Shown here: positions 16,388-24,971 of the stretch, one piece after another
Layout: the number at the start of each line of letters is the position of its first letter
Numbering within the stretch: the first letter of the stretch is position 1
Assembly (NCBI GenBank): GCA_021163225.1
Contig: JAGGXE010000052.1
Location: 1 to 33,878 of the forward strand
Direction: 5' to 3'
Origin: Candidatus Micrarchaeota archaeon
GTDB lineage: Archaea > Micrarchaeota > Micrarchaeia > Anstonellales > JAGGXE01
Length of the DNA: 33,878 nt
Translations under genes and position numbers: made by a program
The notes under the pieces: model-generated
What the model saw: only the letters and a program-made list of their open reading frames with translations
Told to the model about the DNA's origin: nothing
Database searches by the model: none

Positions 16388-17647
16388 ATGAAGTTTAAGT
16401 TTTTAGGTGGTGCGCGTCAGGTCGGAAGAAGCGCGGTTCTGGTGGAGACAGACATACGGTTTCTTTTAGATTACGGTGTAAAAGTGGAACACGGGGAAGG
16501 TGAAAACATATTCCCCGAACCTTTCGGTGACCCTGTCGAGTTGGCAGTGATATCGCATGCTCATCTTGATCATTCTGGTTTTATCCCGGCACTTTTCGAT
16601 ACCGGAAAACCGCGGATTTTAGGCACTCCCCCTTCCAAAGCGCTCATAGAACTTTTGTTGGAGGACTCGATCAAACTGATGGAGGAATTACCGTACAAGC
16701 TGTCAAGTTTTAAGAAATCTCTCCGTCATTTCCAACCCATAAATTTTGATGAAACCTTCTACCGTGGTGATACGACATTTACCCTTAGGTATGCTGGGCA
16801 TATTACTGGCGCTGCGATGATAGATGTGGAATACAAAAACCATCGTATCCTTTACACCGGCGATTTTAGTTGGCGTGAGACGGAACTTCACAGCAAACCC
16901 GACTATCCGCCGGACAGGGATTCCATAGATATACTGATCATAGAATCAACGTATGCAAACAGGGACCATCCGCCTCGCAAAGACCTTGAGAAGGCTTTTT
17001 ATGAAGATGTGCGTTCTACCTACGAATCAGGTGGTCATGTTCTCATACCTGCGTTTGCTGTAGACAGACAACATGAAATAATAAGCGTCTTACGGAAATA
17101 CGATAGAAAAAACAGACTACCCATATACATGGATGGGATGTCTAAGAAAGCCACTAAGATTATGATGAGGTATCCCGAGTATATAAAGGATTTTAAGACG
17201 TTCAAACGCAGGATCGAATCCGCTACACCGGTTACAAGTTCGCGGATGCGTGCCCGTGTGTTGGACGAACCCTGTGTTATCGTTTCGACAGCAGGGATGT
17301 TGTCAGGCGGTCCTGCACTCTACTACATTCTTCGTCTCAATCCTAAATCAAAGGTTATATTTGTAGGATACTGTGTTGAAGGAACGAACGGGTGGTATCT
17401 CCAGAATAAAGGCGTGTTCTTCATGGAGGACGGTACAGAAGCACGGGTTGACCTTCCGGTCGAATACTACGATTTTTCTGCGCATGCGGGTCGTAGCGAA
17501 CTCTTCGAATTCGTACGCGGTGTAAACCCAGAGAAAGTGTTTGTTATGCACGGTGATGAAGACAATGCGGTGGATTTTGCCGATGAACTTGCATTGGAAG
17601 GTTTTGATGCGGTTGCACCTAAAATCAACGATACTTTTGAAATCTAA
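16388..17647 (+). CDS. Beta-CASP metallo-beta-lactamase-fold ribonuclease (CPSF/RNase J-like)
   Basis: This 419-residue protein is an archaeal beta-CASP nuclease of the short type, without N-terminal KH domains. The metallo-beta-lactamase core has SHAHLDHSG (H57, H59, D61, H62), GHITGAAM, YTGDFSW and IESTYANRDHPP. The beta-CASP part has IPAFAVDRQHEI, VSTAGMLSGGPALYY, YDFSAHAGRSEL and VMHGDE. Such enzymes process or degrade RNA 3' or 5' ends, with zinc at the active site. GGAAGTGAT at 16375-16383 is 4 nt from ATG 16388, which I prefer to the upstream TTG 16373 and ATG 16382. It converges on nrdG with only 23 nt between stops. Confidence 0.9.
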   Translation: MKFKFLGGARQVGRSAVLVETDIRFLLDYGVKVEHGEGENIFPEPFGDPVELAVISHAHLDHSGFIPALFDTGKPRILGTPPSKALIELLLEDSIKLMEELPYKLSSFKKSLRHFQPINFDETFYRGDTTFTLRYAGHITGAAMIDVEYKNHRILYTGDFSWRETELHSKPDYPPDRDSIDILIIESTYANRDHPPRKDLEKAFYEDVRSTYESGGHVLIPAFAVDRQHEIISVLRKYDRKNRLPIYMDGMSKKATKIMMRYPEYIKDFKTFKRRIESATPVTSSRMRARVLDEPCVIVSTAGMLSGGPALYYILRLNPKSKVIFVGYCVEGTNGWYLQNKGVFFMEDGTEARVDLPVEYYDFSAHAGRSELFEFVRGVNPEKVFVMHGDEDNAVDFADELALEGFDAVAPKINDTFEI

Positions 17648-17670
17648 ACCTAGGTATTGCGAATCGGTAC

Positions 17671-18375
17671 TCACACGTTTCTGAGCCTGACGTCCCTGAC
17701 AAACTTTTTGCAACGGGTTGCGATACCTTCCAACACTTTTCTACTGTACGGAGGGATCTTGTTAAACGATGGGTCGATCAACGAATCGCTGTGTTTGAAC
17801 TGTTGGATATAGTATCTTTTAGCACCTCTTATCATCTTTGCAATACGCACTACATCAACAGGTCTGTGAATCGTAGGTACGACCGTTGTTCTGAACGCGT
17901 ATTCCTTCATACCCCTTTTAATAAGTCTGATACTTCTTTTGATATCTTTGATGTCCACATCGACACCAGTAGCCCTCTTGTACAGTTCGGTATTGTATCC
18001 TTTCACATCCATCTCTACGTAATCGATAAGGCGGTGTCCTATGAGATGTTCCAGCATGTCCGGGTTACTACCGTTCGTTTCCAAGGCAACAGAAAACCCC
18101 TCCTTCTTCACCTTTTCTAGAAAATCGGGTAGTTCCCTATGTATCGTGGGTTCACCGCCCGACACGACTAAACCGTCTATCCAATCCCTGTGTTTCCGCA
18201 TATAGTTCAGGACTTTTGTTTCGGAGATTTTCGGTAGAGCAGGAGAATTGAACACCAGGTCTCTGACATAGCACCAGGGACATCTGAAGTCGCATCCCCC
18301 GGTGAACGCTATGCTTGCAACCTTGCCAGGATAATCTACCAGCGACAGTTTTTTGAACCCCCTAAACCACATCAT
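17671..18375 (-). CDS. nrdG: Anaerobic ribonucleoside-triphosphate reductase activating protein (radical SAM)
   Basis: This radical-SAM activase should install the glycyl radical on NrdD. The iron-sulfur cluster motif is GCDFRCPWC with C28, C32 and C35; the SAM-binding region shows VVSGGEPTIH near 69-78 and ALETNGSNP. The 234-residue length fits the archaeal type, which is longer than the enterobacterial form. The start (ATG 18375, or ATG 18372) lies within the 3' end of nrdD, a 14-nt overlap that implies coupled translation. The pairing with nrdD makes the NrdG role more likely than another radical-SAM activase function. It points to anaerobic dNTP synthesis. Confidence 0.92.
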   Translation of the reverse strand: MMWFRGFKKLSLVDYPGKVASIAFTGGCDFRCPWCYVRDLVFNSPALPKISETKVLNYMRKHRDWIDGLVVSGGEPTIHRELPDFLEKVKKEGFSVALETNGSNPDMLEHLIGHRLIDYVEMDVKGYNTELYKRATGVDVDIKDIKRSIRLIKRGMKEYAFRTTVVPTIHRPVDVVRIAKMIRGAKRYYIQQFKHSDSLIDPSFNKIPPYSRKVLEGIATRCKKFVRDVRLRNV

Positions 18376-20119
18376 ACGTCTTCCTCTCCTTGAACTCCTG
18401 TTGTTTACCCGGATTCCAGTTGGATACTGGTTTGAAGTATCCGACTACCCTGCTGTATACCTCAGTTCTACCGTGGCATATCGGACATTCATGCTGTTCA
18501 CCAGCAAAATAACCGTGTTTTGGGCATACAGAATAGGTGGGTGTGATGGTTATGTAGGGAAGTCTTGTGTTAAACATGACCTTTTTAACAAATGCTTTAC
18601 AACTGTCTGGGTCGCATCGTTCACCGATAAAGGCATGGAAGACGGTTCCTCCGGTATACAAGGTCTGTAAGGATTCCTGGTGACGCATTGCATATATCAC
18701 GTCATCGGTTTTGTCGACAGGTAACCAAGTAGAATTGGTGTACCGCGGCACTTTCTCGCTTGCAGTGATGATCTTAGGATACTTCTTCTTATCGATGAGT
18801 GCCAGACGGTAAGAGGACCCTTCGGCAGGCGTAGCTTCCAGGTTGTACAGGTTGCCCGTCTCTTCCTGAAAATCACTCAACCTTCTCCTTATGTATTTCA
18901 GTACCTTCTCAGCAAACCGTTTGCCATGCTTAGTAGATATGTCTTCGCCGAAAAGGTTCAAACATGCCTCGTTCATACCTACCAATCCGATGGTAGAAAA
19001 ATGGAACTTCAGGGTTCCGAGATATCTCTTCGAGTACGGTATCAGGCCGTTATCCATGTTCTTTTGGACCAGTTTTCTTTTTATCTCAAGGGAATCTTTG
19101 GCTATCTCCAACAGTTCGTCCAGTCTATCGAAGAATTCCGATTCGTCTCTTGACAGATAACCCAACCGTGGCATGTTGATCGTTACAACGCCTACAGAAC
19201 CGGTCATTTCACCAGAACCGAACAATCCACCGGTTACGTTTCGTCTTAACTCTCGGAGGTCGAGTCTAAGGTGACAACACATACTTCTAATGTCGCTGGG
19301 GTCCATATCACTGTTCACAAAGTTTGAGAAATACGGAAGGCCGTATTTGGCTGTTACTTTGAATATTAGGTCCGCGATGTCCGAATTCCAATCGAACTCT
19401 TTAGTTATGTTGTACGTGGGAATGGGGAAAGAGAACGGTCTACCGCGCATGTCGCCTTCGAGCATTACCTCCAGAAACGCTCGGTTGAACATGTCTATCT
19501 CATCCTGAAAATCTTGGTATGTGTCTTTCTGTGTTTTGCCGCCTACGATGACCGGTTCTTGTTTGAGGTCGTGAGGAGGTATGATGTCAAGTGTTACATT
19601 TGTGAACAGGGTTTGACCGCCCCAACGTGATGTAACGTTCAGATTGAATATGAATTTCTGGATATCCTGTTTAACCCGCTTGTAACTCAACCTGTCTTTT
19701 GCGATGAACGGGGCGAGGAACGTGTCTACAGAGTTGAACGCCATCGCACCCGCCCATTCGTTCTGTAACGTACCCAAGAAGTTAACAGATTGCATCAATG
19801 CGGTATCGAAATGTTTTGCAGGAGCGGATTCGACCCTACCCTCTACACCGTTGAACCCTTCCATAAGGAGTTGTCTTAAAGACCATCCTGCACAGTATCC
19901 TACAAGGCCAAAGGGTAGGTTGTGGATATGCAGGTTACCGTTTATATGCGCCTTTGATATCCTTTTAGGATACACCCTATCCAATACGTATTTCTCTATT
20001 ACGTTACCCCCCATCCTGAGGAAAAGTCCGCTGAAAGAGTACGCAACATTACTGTTCTCCCGAACTATCCAAGAGGTTTTATTGAGATAACCCTCAACCC
20101 ATGCATCAACATCAGTCAT
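18362..20119 (-). CDS. nrdD: Class III anaerobic ribonucleoside-triphosphate reductase without an ATP-cone
   Basis: This glycyl-radical enzyme reduces ribonucleoside triphosphates to deoxy forms under anoxic conditions. Key features are the N-terminal ENSNVAYSFSGL block, SMCCHLRLDL with the active-site Cys region, and the C-terminal zinc site C532-PKH...C545-PIC548. The glycyl-radical motif is RVVGYFKPVS with G560. At 585 residues it starts directly at the catalytic domain; the ATP-cone found at the N-terminus of many homologues is absent. The start is supported by a TATA box (GTTTTAAAAT, 20144-20153) about 29 nt upstream, so there is no room for an added domain. nrdG overlaps its 3' end. Confidence 0.95.
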   Translation of the reverse strand: MTDVDAWVEGYLNKTSWIVRENSNVAYSFSGLFLRMGGNVIEKYVLDRVYPKRISKAHINGNLHIHNLPFGLVGYCAGWSLRQLLMEGFNGVEGRVESAPAKHFDTALMQSVNFLGTLQNEWAGAMAFNSVDTFLAPFIAKDRLSYKRVKQDIQKFIFNLNVTSRWGGQTLFTNVTLDIIPPHDLKQEPVIVGGKTQKDTYQDFQDEIDMFNRAFLEVMLEGDMRGRPFSFPIPTYNITKEFDWNSDIADLIFKVTAKYGLPYFSNFVNSDMDPSDIRSMCCHLRLDLRELRRNVTGGLFGSGEMTGSVGVVTINMPRLGYLSRDESEFFDRLDELLEIAKDSLEIKRKLVQKNMDNGLIPYSKRYLGTLKFHFSTIGLVGMNEACLNLFGEDISTKHGKRFAEKVLKYIRRRLSDFQEETGNLYNLEATPAEGSSYRLALIDKKKYPKIITASEKVPRYTNSTWLPVDKTDDVIYAMRHQESLQTLYTGGTVFHAFIGERCDPDSCKAFVKKVMFNTRLPYITITPTYSVCPKHGYFAGEQHECPICHGRTEVYSRVVGYFKPVSNWNPGKQQEFKERKTYDVV

Positions 20120-20509
20120 ACAGAGGAATGAAAGATGTCAAGAATTTTAAAACTATCGAAGATGTGCGTTTTTGTGATTTGAATAGATCCGGATTAACCG
20201 TGGGAGAATTAGGTTTTCCGCCGAACTGTCTACCTACTCTCACTACACTTTCCTTTATCCTTCTGCACATATCTCCAAAAATTTATCCATAAATCATGCC
20301 CATAAACATTGAAAGGACCAAATGCTCGCGACATATCCTGCCGCATTTTCAAACCCTTACTCCGAACATTGTCAGATGCTAGAATAAGAGATCATCTGAT
20401 GAGCAGCCCTACCCAGCATGTTTGTTACAATCTTGCTGAACTCTGTTCAGCATGTTCTACGAACACACACATTTTTAAAATTTCTCTGGTTTCTAATTTT
20501 GGTGATCAG
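20120..20509. other. 390-nt intergenic region between nrdD and the surface-protein gene
   Basis: It holds the nrdD promoter on the minus strand (TATA near 20148) and, on the plus strand, a perfect palindrome at 20434-20452 plus a TATA-like ATTTTTAAAA at about 20471-20480 ahead of the surface-protein gene. A 63-codon frame at 20101-20292 has no ribosome-binding site and no recognisable content. The frame of the downstream gene is open back to 20309, but that segment looks non-coding because the signal peptide begins at 20510. Confidence 0.6.
20434..20452. promoter_or_regulatory. Palindrome TGCTGAAC-TCT-GTTCAGCA upstream of the surface-protein promoter
   Basis: An 8-bp perfect inverted repeat with a 3-nt centre lies about 20 nt upstream of the TATA-like element. 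The sequence CAGCATGTT occurs twice around it (20414-20422 and 20448-20456). It could be an operator or an RNA hairpin. Position upstream of TATA favours a DNA-binding site. Confidence 0.5.
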
Positions 20510-23500
20510 ATGGATAAGAAGGTAGTTCTTCTAATCTTGGCCATGTTTGTTGGTTTGATCGTAGGCAAAGGGATTATGGCTGACCTTCCTGTCGTCTCGA
20601 GTTCGAAAGCACCTCCCACTCCGGACTTTTCCACGTTCAAGGTTGAGGAACTTACTGCTGGTAACTCTAAACTCATGTTGATCAACTGTTCTCCTCCATA
20701 CCAACCCTTCACCCTTCATCTGAATAGGGGATGGAACCTCATCTCTATACCGGGATGGGACCCCACTGGTAATCAGTTCACCAGCATGTTCCCACCGACT
20801 GTCTTCGGTGCTTACTACTACGACCCGTGGTCTCGGTCTTATAGGATTACTTCTCGTTTGATTCTGTGTTACGGATACTGGGTCTTCTCAACAGATGACC
20901 AAGATGTAGATATGTGTATCAACCCACAGTGCGTCTGTTGTTATAACCTCACAACCGGTTGGAGTATGATAGGTGCTCCATGGGGATTGAGTTCCCCGGG
21001 ACCTGGTTTCTATTTCGGTTATGATAGTAGTACACACAGTTATTACACCCCTTCCAACTTAGAAGGTGGAAACGGGTACTTCTTCTATAACTCAGAGAGT
21101 TCTCCGTACTTCTGTATCAACTCAACATCCTACCCCTGTGTTAACCGGACAACAACCTTGATCATCTGTGAGAACCGAAGTATAACCATACCTCCCGAGT
21201 TCTCAGATGAACCGTTCACACCCATCCATAATTATACTGAGGATGAATGTTGTTGGTGTGTTGAAGGGTATAACTATCTAATCTCTCGCGGTTATTCTGT
21301 ATCTCCAGACTGGTGGTTTGACGATTGTTGGGCGATAGGTCCAGCCTCCTTAGCCTACCAGGTGACTGGAAATTCTACCCTTGTGAGTCAACTGTTAGCC
21401 TATCTCAACACAACCTGTATCCCCACCGAGTATTTTGGGAACGAATCGGAAAATGAAAGTTGTCTTAACATCTCAGTAGATAAAGGATGGAACCTCATCT
21501 CTTCGCCCTATCAAGATACAAAACTCCATCCTTCGGGAGTTGTCTATTCTTATTCTAACGGTAAATATCTTCCTGTTAAGGTGATGGTTCCCGGTATGGG
21601 GTATTGGTATTACTCTAAGGTGAGACAGAACCTAACCCTCTGCGGTAAACCGACCGATATCAAACTAACCATCTCTAAAGGACGATCGTACATCGGAGTT
21701 CCTGATGACCTATCAGTATCAACCCTTCAGTCTCAGGTTAAAGGTAAACTGTTGGTTTACGAATATCGGAATAGAACATATTCAACAGTAGATGTGTTAC
21801 ATCCTGGGCATGGTTACATGGTTGAATACGACGGTCCTGAAACTACACTTATCTTATCTCACGCGCGACCAAGACCCGAATGGCCACCTGTGTGCGTACA
21901 TGCAACTTCATATCGACTTGAACCAGGAACCAACATTATCTATATTCCAATAACAACTGCAAGTGGAATTTGGTTTGACAGTTATTCTGTTGGATCTTCC
22001 CTTCCACTATCTACAAGTTCTCTCCCATCGTATATCAATGTCTATCAGATTACACATTCTCCTTGGGGTTGGGGCACGTCCCCTGTCACTTCCTTAGATG
22101 GAAGAGGAGCGTATATTATAGGCAATGCTGATTCAAGAACGCATGTGCTAACTATTTGTGGTAACAGTTGGTTGTGTAGAGATTACTCTTACACCTCTTT
22201 CCTTAATATTACTTTGAATTGTAGTGACGAAGGTGTTTGGATCCCCCTGTTTATTCCGTATTTAGATAGACCTTCGGACAGAATAACTGTAGGCGAACTT
22301 GCAAACTGCCTTGGGTCTGACCATCCTACACTTTATGAATTAGATCCTTCTACACCGGTAAGCAGCATAGGATCTCATACAAGTGAAACGGGTGATGGTC
22401 TTCTGCCAGTACCAAGTTCCTACCCGATTTTTGGAGGAGGCGTTTATTTTGTTCATTATCCAGATTGTGATTTAGGTTATCTGTCTACTCTCGGGGGTAG
22501 GTTCTCCGATTGTCTAGATTTTTGTGATTATGAATGTGTGGACGAAGACCATGGTATTAATTCATACATAACTGCCTCTACATATCTTCAGAGCGAAACT
22601 GGAGATGTTTTTAGTATGCATACTGACAGATGCGTGCCAGATGGATCACTTATAGAGTACTACTGTTACAATAATACAATACAGTCTACAACAGTCCCTT
22701 GTGTTGAGGGTTGTTTTGAAGGATCATGCGAGCATACATGCGAGGATCACGATTCAGGTCTCGATTACTTCACACCCAGTTATGTAACAACCGAATCTGG
22801 CGATATGGATGATTACTGTAATTTGGACCACACAGGTCTGTTTGAATCCTACTGTAATGATGACGATATACCTATGAGCGTTTTCGTGCACTGTACTTGT
22901 ATGGAAGATTCTTATGGTCGCGGATATTGCACGGAGGAGCCGGAAGAACCTCCTGAAGGCTGCACAGATTACGACGATCTCTACAACCATAATTCACCAA
23001 ACGAGCTGTTAGAGGGTTCTTCTGCAGCAGACACTACAGGATACTATTATGACACATGTGTGGATGATCATACAATTCAGGAAGCGAACTGCGGTCCGGA
23101 TGGGTTCTATTACTCAACCGTGCCATGTCCGGATGGAACCGTCTGCATAGAAAGTCCTACTGGTGATTACTGCGGTACTCATTGTGGTGACGACATCTGC
23201 GAGCCCGAGTATGGAGAAGATATACACACATGTCCAGAGGACTGTGGTTGTGTTCCAGAACCCGGTTTTGAAGGTATAGAGACTACTAAATATTTCCCTC
23301 TGAACGTGGAGGTGGCGATATACTGGCATGACATGACTTTCCTCCATTCATTTGAACATAACCCGAACTACTTCCTGGTAACCCAAGAGGAGATCTATCC
23401 AGGTGATCCAACACCACCTGGTGTTCCGTCCGGTAGGTACACACACTACACAGTAAGGATGGAGGACGTTCTACCCGGGGAATGCGATCTGAACGATTTT

Positions 23501-23794
23501 GTGATGGACATCTATTTAGAACCGTACGGTGGAGATACATCCTTAGGACGAGATATATATTTCGTTAAACGTTCTTCAAGTTCCGCAGCTGAGTTCGATA
23601 TCGTTACTGTAACCTTTCACAACACAGTAATAGGACTCTATGATTACGACGACCCGCATTGTTCAGGAGACGGAACAACTCCTTGTAGAACGCGAACACA
23701 TACAGATCCTCTCTTAGGTGTAACTCTTTGGAGGAATGCAAATTACGGTGTACCACCCGGGTCGGTCAGACATCTGAAGATCTGGCAGGATTGA
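20510..23794 (+). CDS. Large secreted Cys-rich surface protein with GWNLISIP-type repeats
   Basis: This 1094-residue protein begins with a signal sequence or anchor (KKVVLLILAMFVGLIVGKG), which identifies ATG 20510 as the start; GGTGATC lies just upstream. Residues 70-640 hold about six related beta-rich units marked by RGWNLISIPG, TGWSMIGAPWG, KGWNLISSPY, KGRSYIGVPDD, GTNIIYIPI and EGVWIPLFIP. Each is followed by a Y/G-rich part ending in GYW or GYM. Between the second and third units lies an inserted CCWC-containing segment. Residues 670-920 are Cys-rich modules, including CGDDICEPEYGEDIHTCPEDCGC. A separate 175-residue C-terminal domain has no clear membrane anchor. Many N-x-S/T sequons suggest AglB-dependent glycosylation. 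Adhesin or sheath roles are guesses. Confidence 0.85.
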   Translation: MDKKVVLLILAMFVGLIVGKGIMADLPVVSSSKAPPTPDFSTFKVEELTAGNSKLMLINCSPPYQPFTLHLNRGWNLISIPGWDPTGNQFTSMFPPTVFGAYYYDPWSRSYRITSRLILCYGYWVFSTDDQDVDMCINPQCVCCYNLTTGWSMIGAPWGLSSPGPGFYFGYDSSTHSYYTPSNLEGGNGYFFYNSESSPYFCINSTSYPCVNRTTTLIICENRSITIPPEFSDEPFTPIHNYTEDECCWCVEGYNYLISRGYSVSPDWWFDDCWAIGPASLAYQVTGNSTLVSQLLAYLNTTCIPTEYFGNESENESCLNISVDKGWNLISSPYQDTKLHPSGVVYSYSNGKYLPVKVMVPGMGYWYYSKVRQNLTLCGKPTDIKLTISKGRSYIGVPDDLSVSTLQSQVKGKLLVYEYRNRTYSTVDVLHPGHGYMVEYDGPETTLILSHARPRPEWPPVCVHATSYRLEPGTNIIYIPITTASGIWFDSYSVGSSLPLSTSSLPSYINVYQITHSPWGWGTSPVTSLDGRGAYIIGNADSRTHVLTICGNSWLCRDYSYTSFLNITLNCSDEGVWIPLFIPYLDRPSDRITVGELANCLGSDHPTLYELDPSTPVSSIGSHTSETGDGLLPVPSSYPIFGGGVYFVHYPDCDLGYLSTLGGRFSDCLDFCDYECVDEDHGINSYITASTYLQSETGDVFSMHTDRCVPDGSLIEYYCYNNTIQSTTVPCVEGCFEGSCEHTCEDHDSGLDYFTPSYVTTESGDMDDYCNLDHTGLFESYCNDDDIPMSVFVHCTCMEDSYGRGYCTEEPEEPPEGCTDYDDLYNHNSPNELLEGSSAADTTGYYYDTCVDDHTIQEANCGPDGFYYSTVPCPDGTVCIESPTGDYCGTHCGDDICEPEYGEDIHTCPEDCGCVPEPGFEGIETTKYFPLNVEVAIYWHDMTFLHSFEHNPNYFLVTQEEIYPGDPTPPGVPSGRYTHYTVRMEDVLPGECDLNDFVMDIYLEPYGGDTSLGRDIYFVKRSSSSAAEFDIVTVTFHNTVIGLYDYDDPHCSGDGTTPCRTRTHTDPLLGVTLWRNANYGVPPGSVRHLKIWQD
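20729..20746 (+). repeat. 18-nt exact repeat, copy 1 (second copy 21485-21502)
   Basis: GGATGGAACCTCATCTCT is identical here and at 21485-21502 inside the surface-protein gene, encoding the GWNLIS core of two repeat units. Identity at DNA level suggests fairly recent duplication or conversion between units, or strong constraint on this core. Confidence 0.7.
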
Positions 23795-23883
23795 GAATGT
23801 CCTGTCTCAGCGGCTCAGCAACCGATGTTTTCTGATATAGACGTATATGAAGATTACTGTTATGACTATCAGACACATTTCCA

Positions 23884-24602
23884 TTAATAGATGGAAAAAG
23901 GTACATAGGATTTTCCTCTGACCTCAACACGGTTTGGGAACACTTCAACAGCATAAGAAAAAGAAATATTCCCCCGATATTCATTCCCGTTAAGTCTTGC
24001 AATATTTACGTCCGGGACAACAGTTATTCGGTAGATCTGTATCTCTCCACCATCGTAATGTTTTCGGTTTGCAACATAAAAGAACGACTTACCGTTTTCC
24101 ATCCTGCTCGCAGGTTCAACACATTCCCCGATATCCATCTCATCGGCATCCTTAGGTTTTATTACCAGAAAAAAACTGTATCTGTTAAAGTAATGTCTGA
24201 TAAAATGATGAGATCCCATTTTCCATAATGCCTCTAATACTTCCGGGGACGTTCTGATGTTTCTACGAATCTCCCATTTGCAATTGTACGGTGAGTTACA
24301 TCTGTTCCACATTTTATACGCTTCTCCATCGACTGTATCAACCGAAACACGCGTATCCAACGGCATGTGAAAATAACTGGTATAAGGATAACCTTCTCCT
24401 TCAATATCAAAGACCCACACCTCTTCGTCCTCTCCGTAGAGTTCTTCAAAAGGAACGGGATGTTATCTTCGTTGAAATAGGTGAGATTAATCTCTCCTCT
24501 CCTTTGCACCCTCGCCGATCCACTCGGTACGCCTCCCGATGCACCGGCATAGGTTAAAGCTATCAGAAGGACACAGATGATCACAGTAAAAAGTTTATGC
24601 AT
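23884..24602 (-). pseudogene. Secreted protein gene split by a -1 frameshift
   Basis: Two overlapping frames together make one sensible protein of about 239 residues. The 5' frame starts at ATG 24602 with a signal peptide (MHKLFTVIICVLLIALTYAG) and reads GEINLTYFNEDNIP. The 3' frame continues from about 24450 with VPFEELYGEDEEVWVFDIEG and runs to 23884 as a beta-rich sequence with two Cys (RCNSPYNCKW). The 3' frame has a stop just upstream of the junction, so the switch must occur near 24448-24456, at a CCTTTTG run on the coding strand. A TATA-like element at 24624-24636 supports the start. It may be a mutated gene, a sequencing error or a programmed shift. No family is recognised. Confidence 0.65.
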
Positions 24603-24723
24603 GATATTGCTGACTGACACACATTAATAAATATTGCTTTATTGTTTTCTGATTCATGCCTTTACGGTCATTTGGTAACCTCTCCAGATCGTATTTGTGA
24701 ATAATTCTTTATGAAATTAATCC

Positions 24724-24825
24724 ATGACTCGAAGACGAAGTAAAAAGAGAGGTATACGGGTTGGTTATCTGGGAGACATAAGTACGGATGGGAGAATGAA
24801 GATGAGACCAAGGATAGCGGTATAA
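24724..24825 (+). CDS. Possible 33-residue basic peptide
   Basis: An ATG-to-TAA frame encodes a very basic peptide beginning MTRRRSKKRGIRVGYLGD and ending in RPRIAV. There is no clear Shine-Dalgarno sequence; an AT-rich stretch (TTCTTTATGAAATTAATC) lies upstream. It does not match the small ribosomal proteins L39e, L41e or S30e as I know them. It may be chance. Confidence 0.2.
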   Translation: MTRRRSKKRGIRVGYLGDISTDGRMKMRPRIAV

Positions 24826-24895
24826 AACGTAATCCTCTACATTGAGTTAATCAACATTTATTCACAATCGCACTTCATACTTAAGCGTGCGAAAG

Positions 24896-24948
24896 GTTTA
24901 AATAATAGAAAGATTTTTAAATGATCGTTTCACAAACTTTTATAAAAC
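24896..24948 (+). promoter_or_regulatory. Compound promoter of the TFB gene with three TATA-like elements
   Basis: GGTTTAAATAA at about 24896-24906 is preceded by purine-rich GCGAAA, which suits a BRE. ATTTTTAAAT follows at about 24913-24922, and CTTTTATAAAA at 24937-24947. The three would give starts near 24930, 24945 and 24970. The first gives a leader containing the GAGGTG ribosome-binding site. Confidence 0.5.
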
Positions 24949-24971
24949 TTTCTTTTATGCGAGGTGGGTTT

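Larger units (their letters stand above)
24603..24971. other. 369-nt intergenic region upstream of TFB
   Basis: It carries the minus-strand promoter of the frameshifted secreted gene (TATA 24624-24636), a possible tiny basic ORF at 24724-24825, and at least three TATA-like elements within 24896-24948 ahead of the TFB gene. I see no RNA gene or repeat. Confidence 0.6.

Noticed and set aside
20101-20292. 63-codon frame in the nrdD upstream region
   Set aside because: No ribosome-binding site or recognisable content; it overlaps the nrdD start and promoter.
20309-20509. 67-codon extension of the surface-protein gene
   Set aside because: It spans the palindrome and TATA box, and would bury the signal peptide that begins at 20510.
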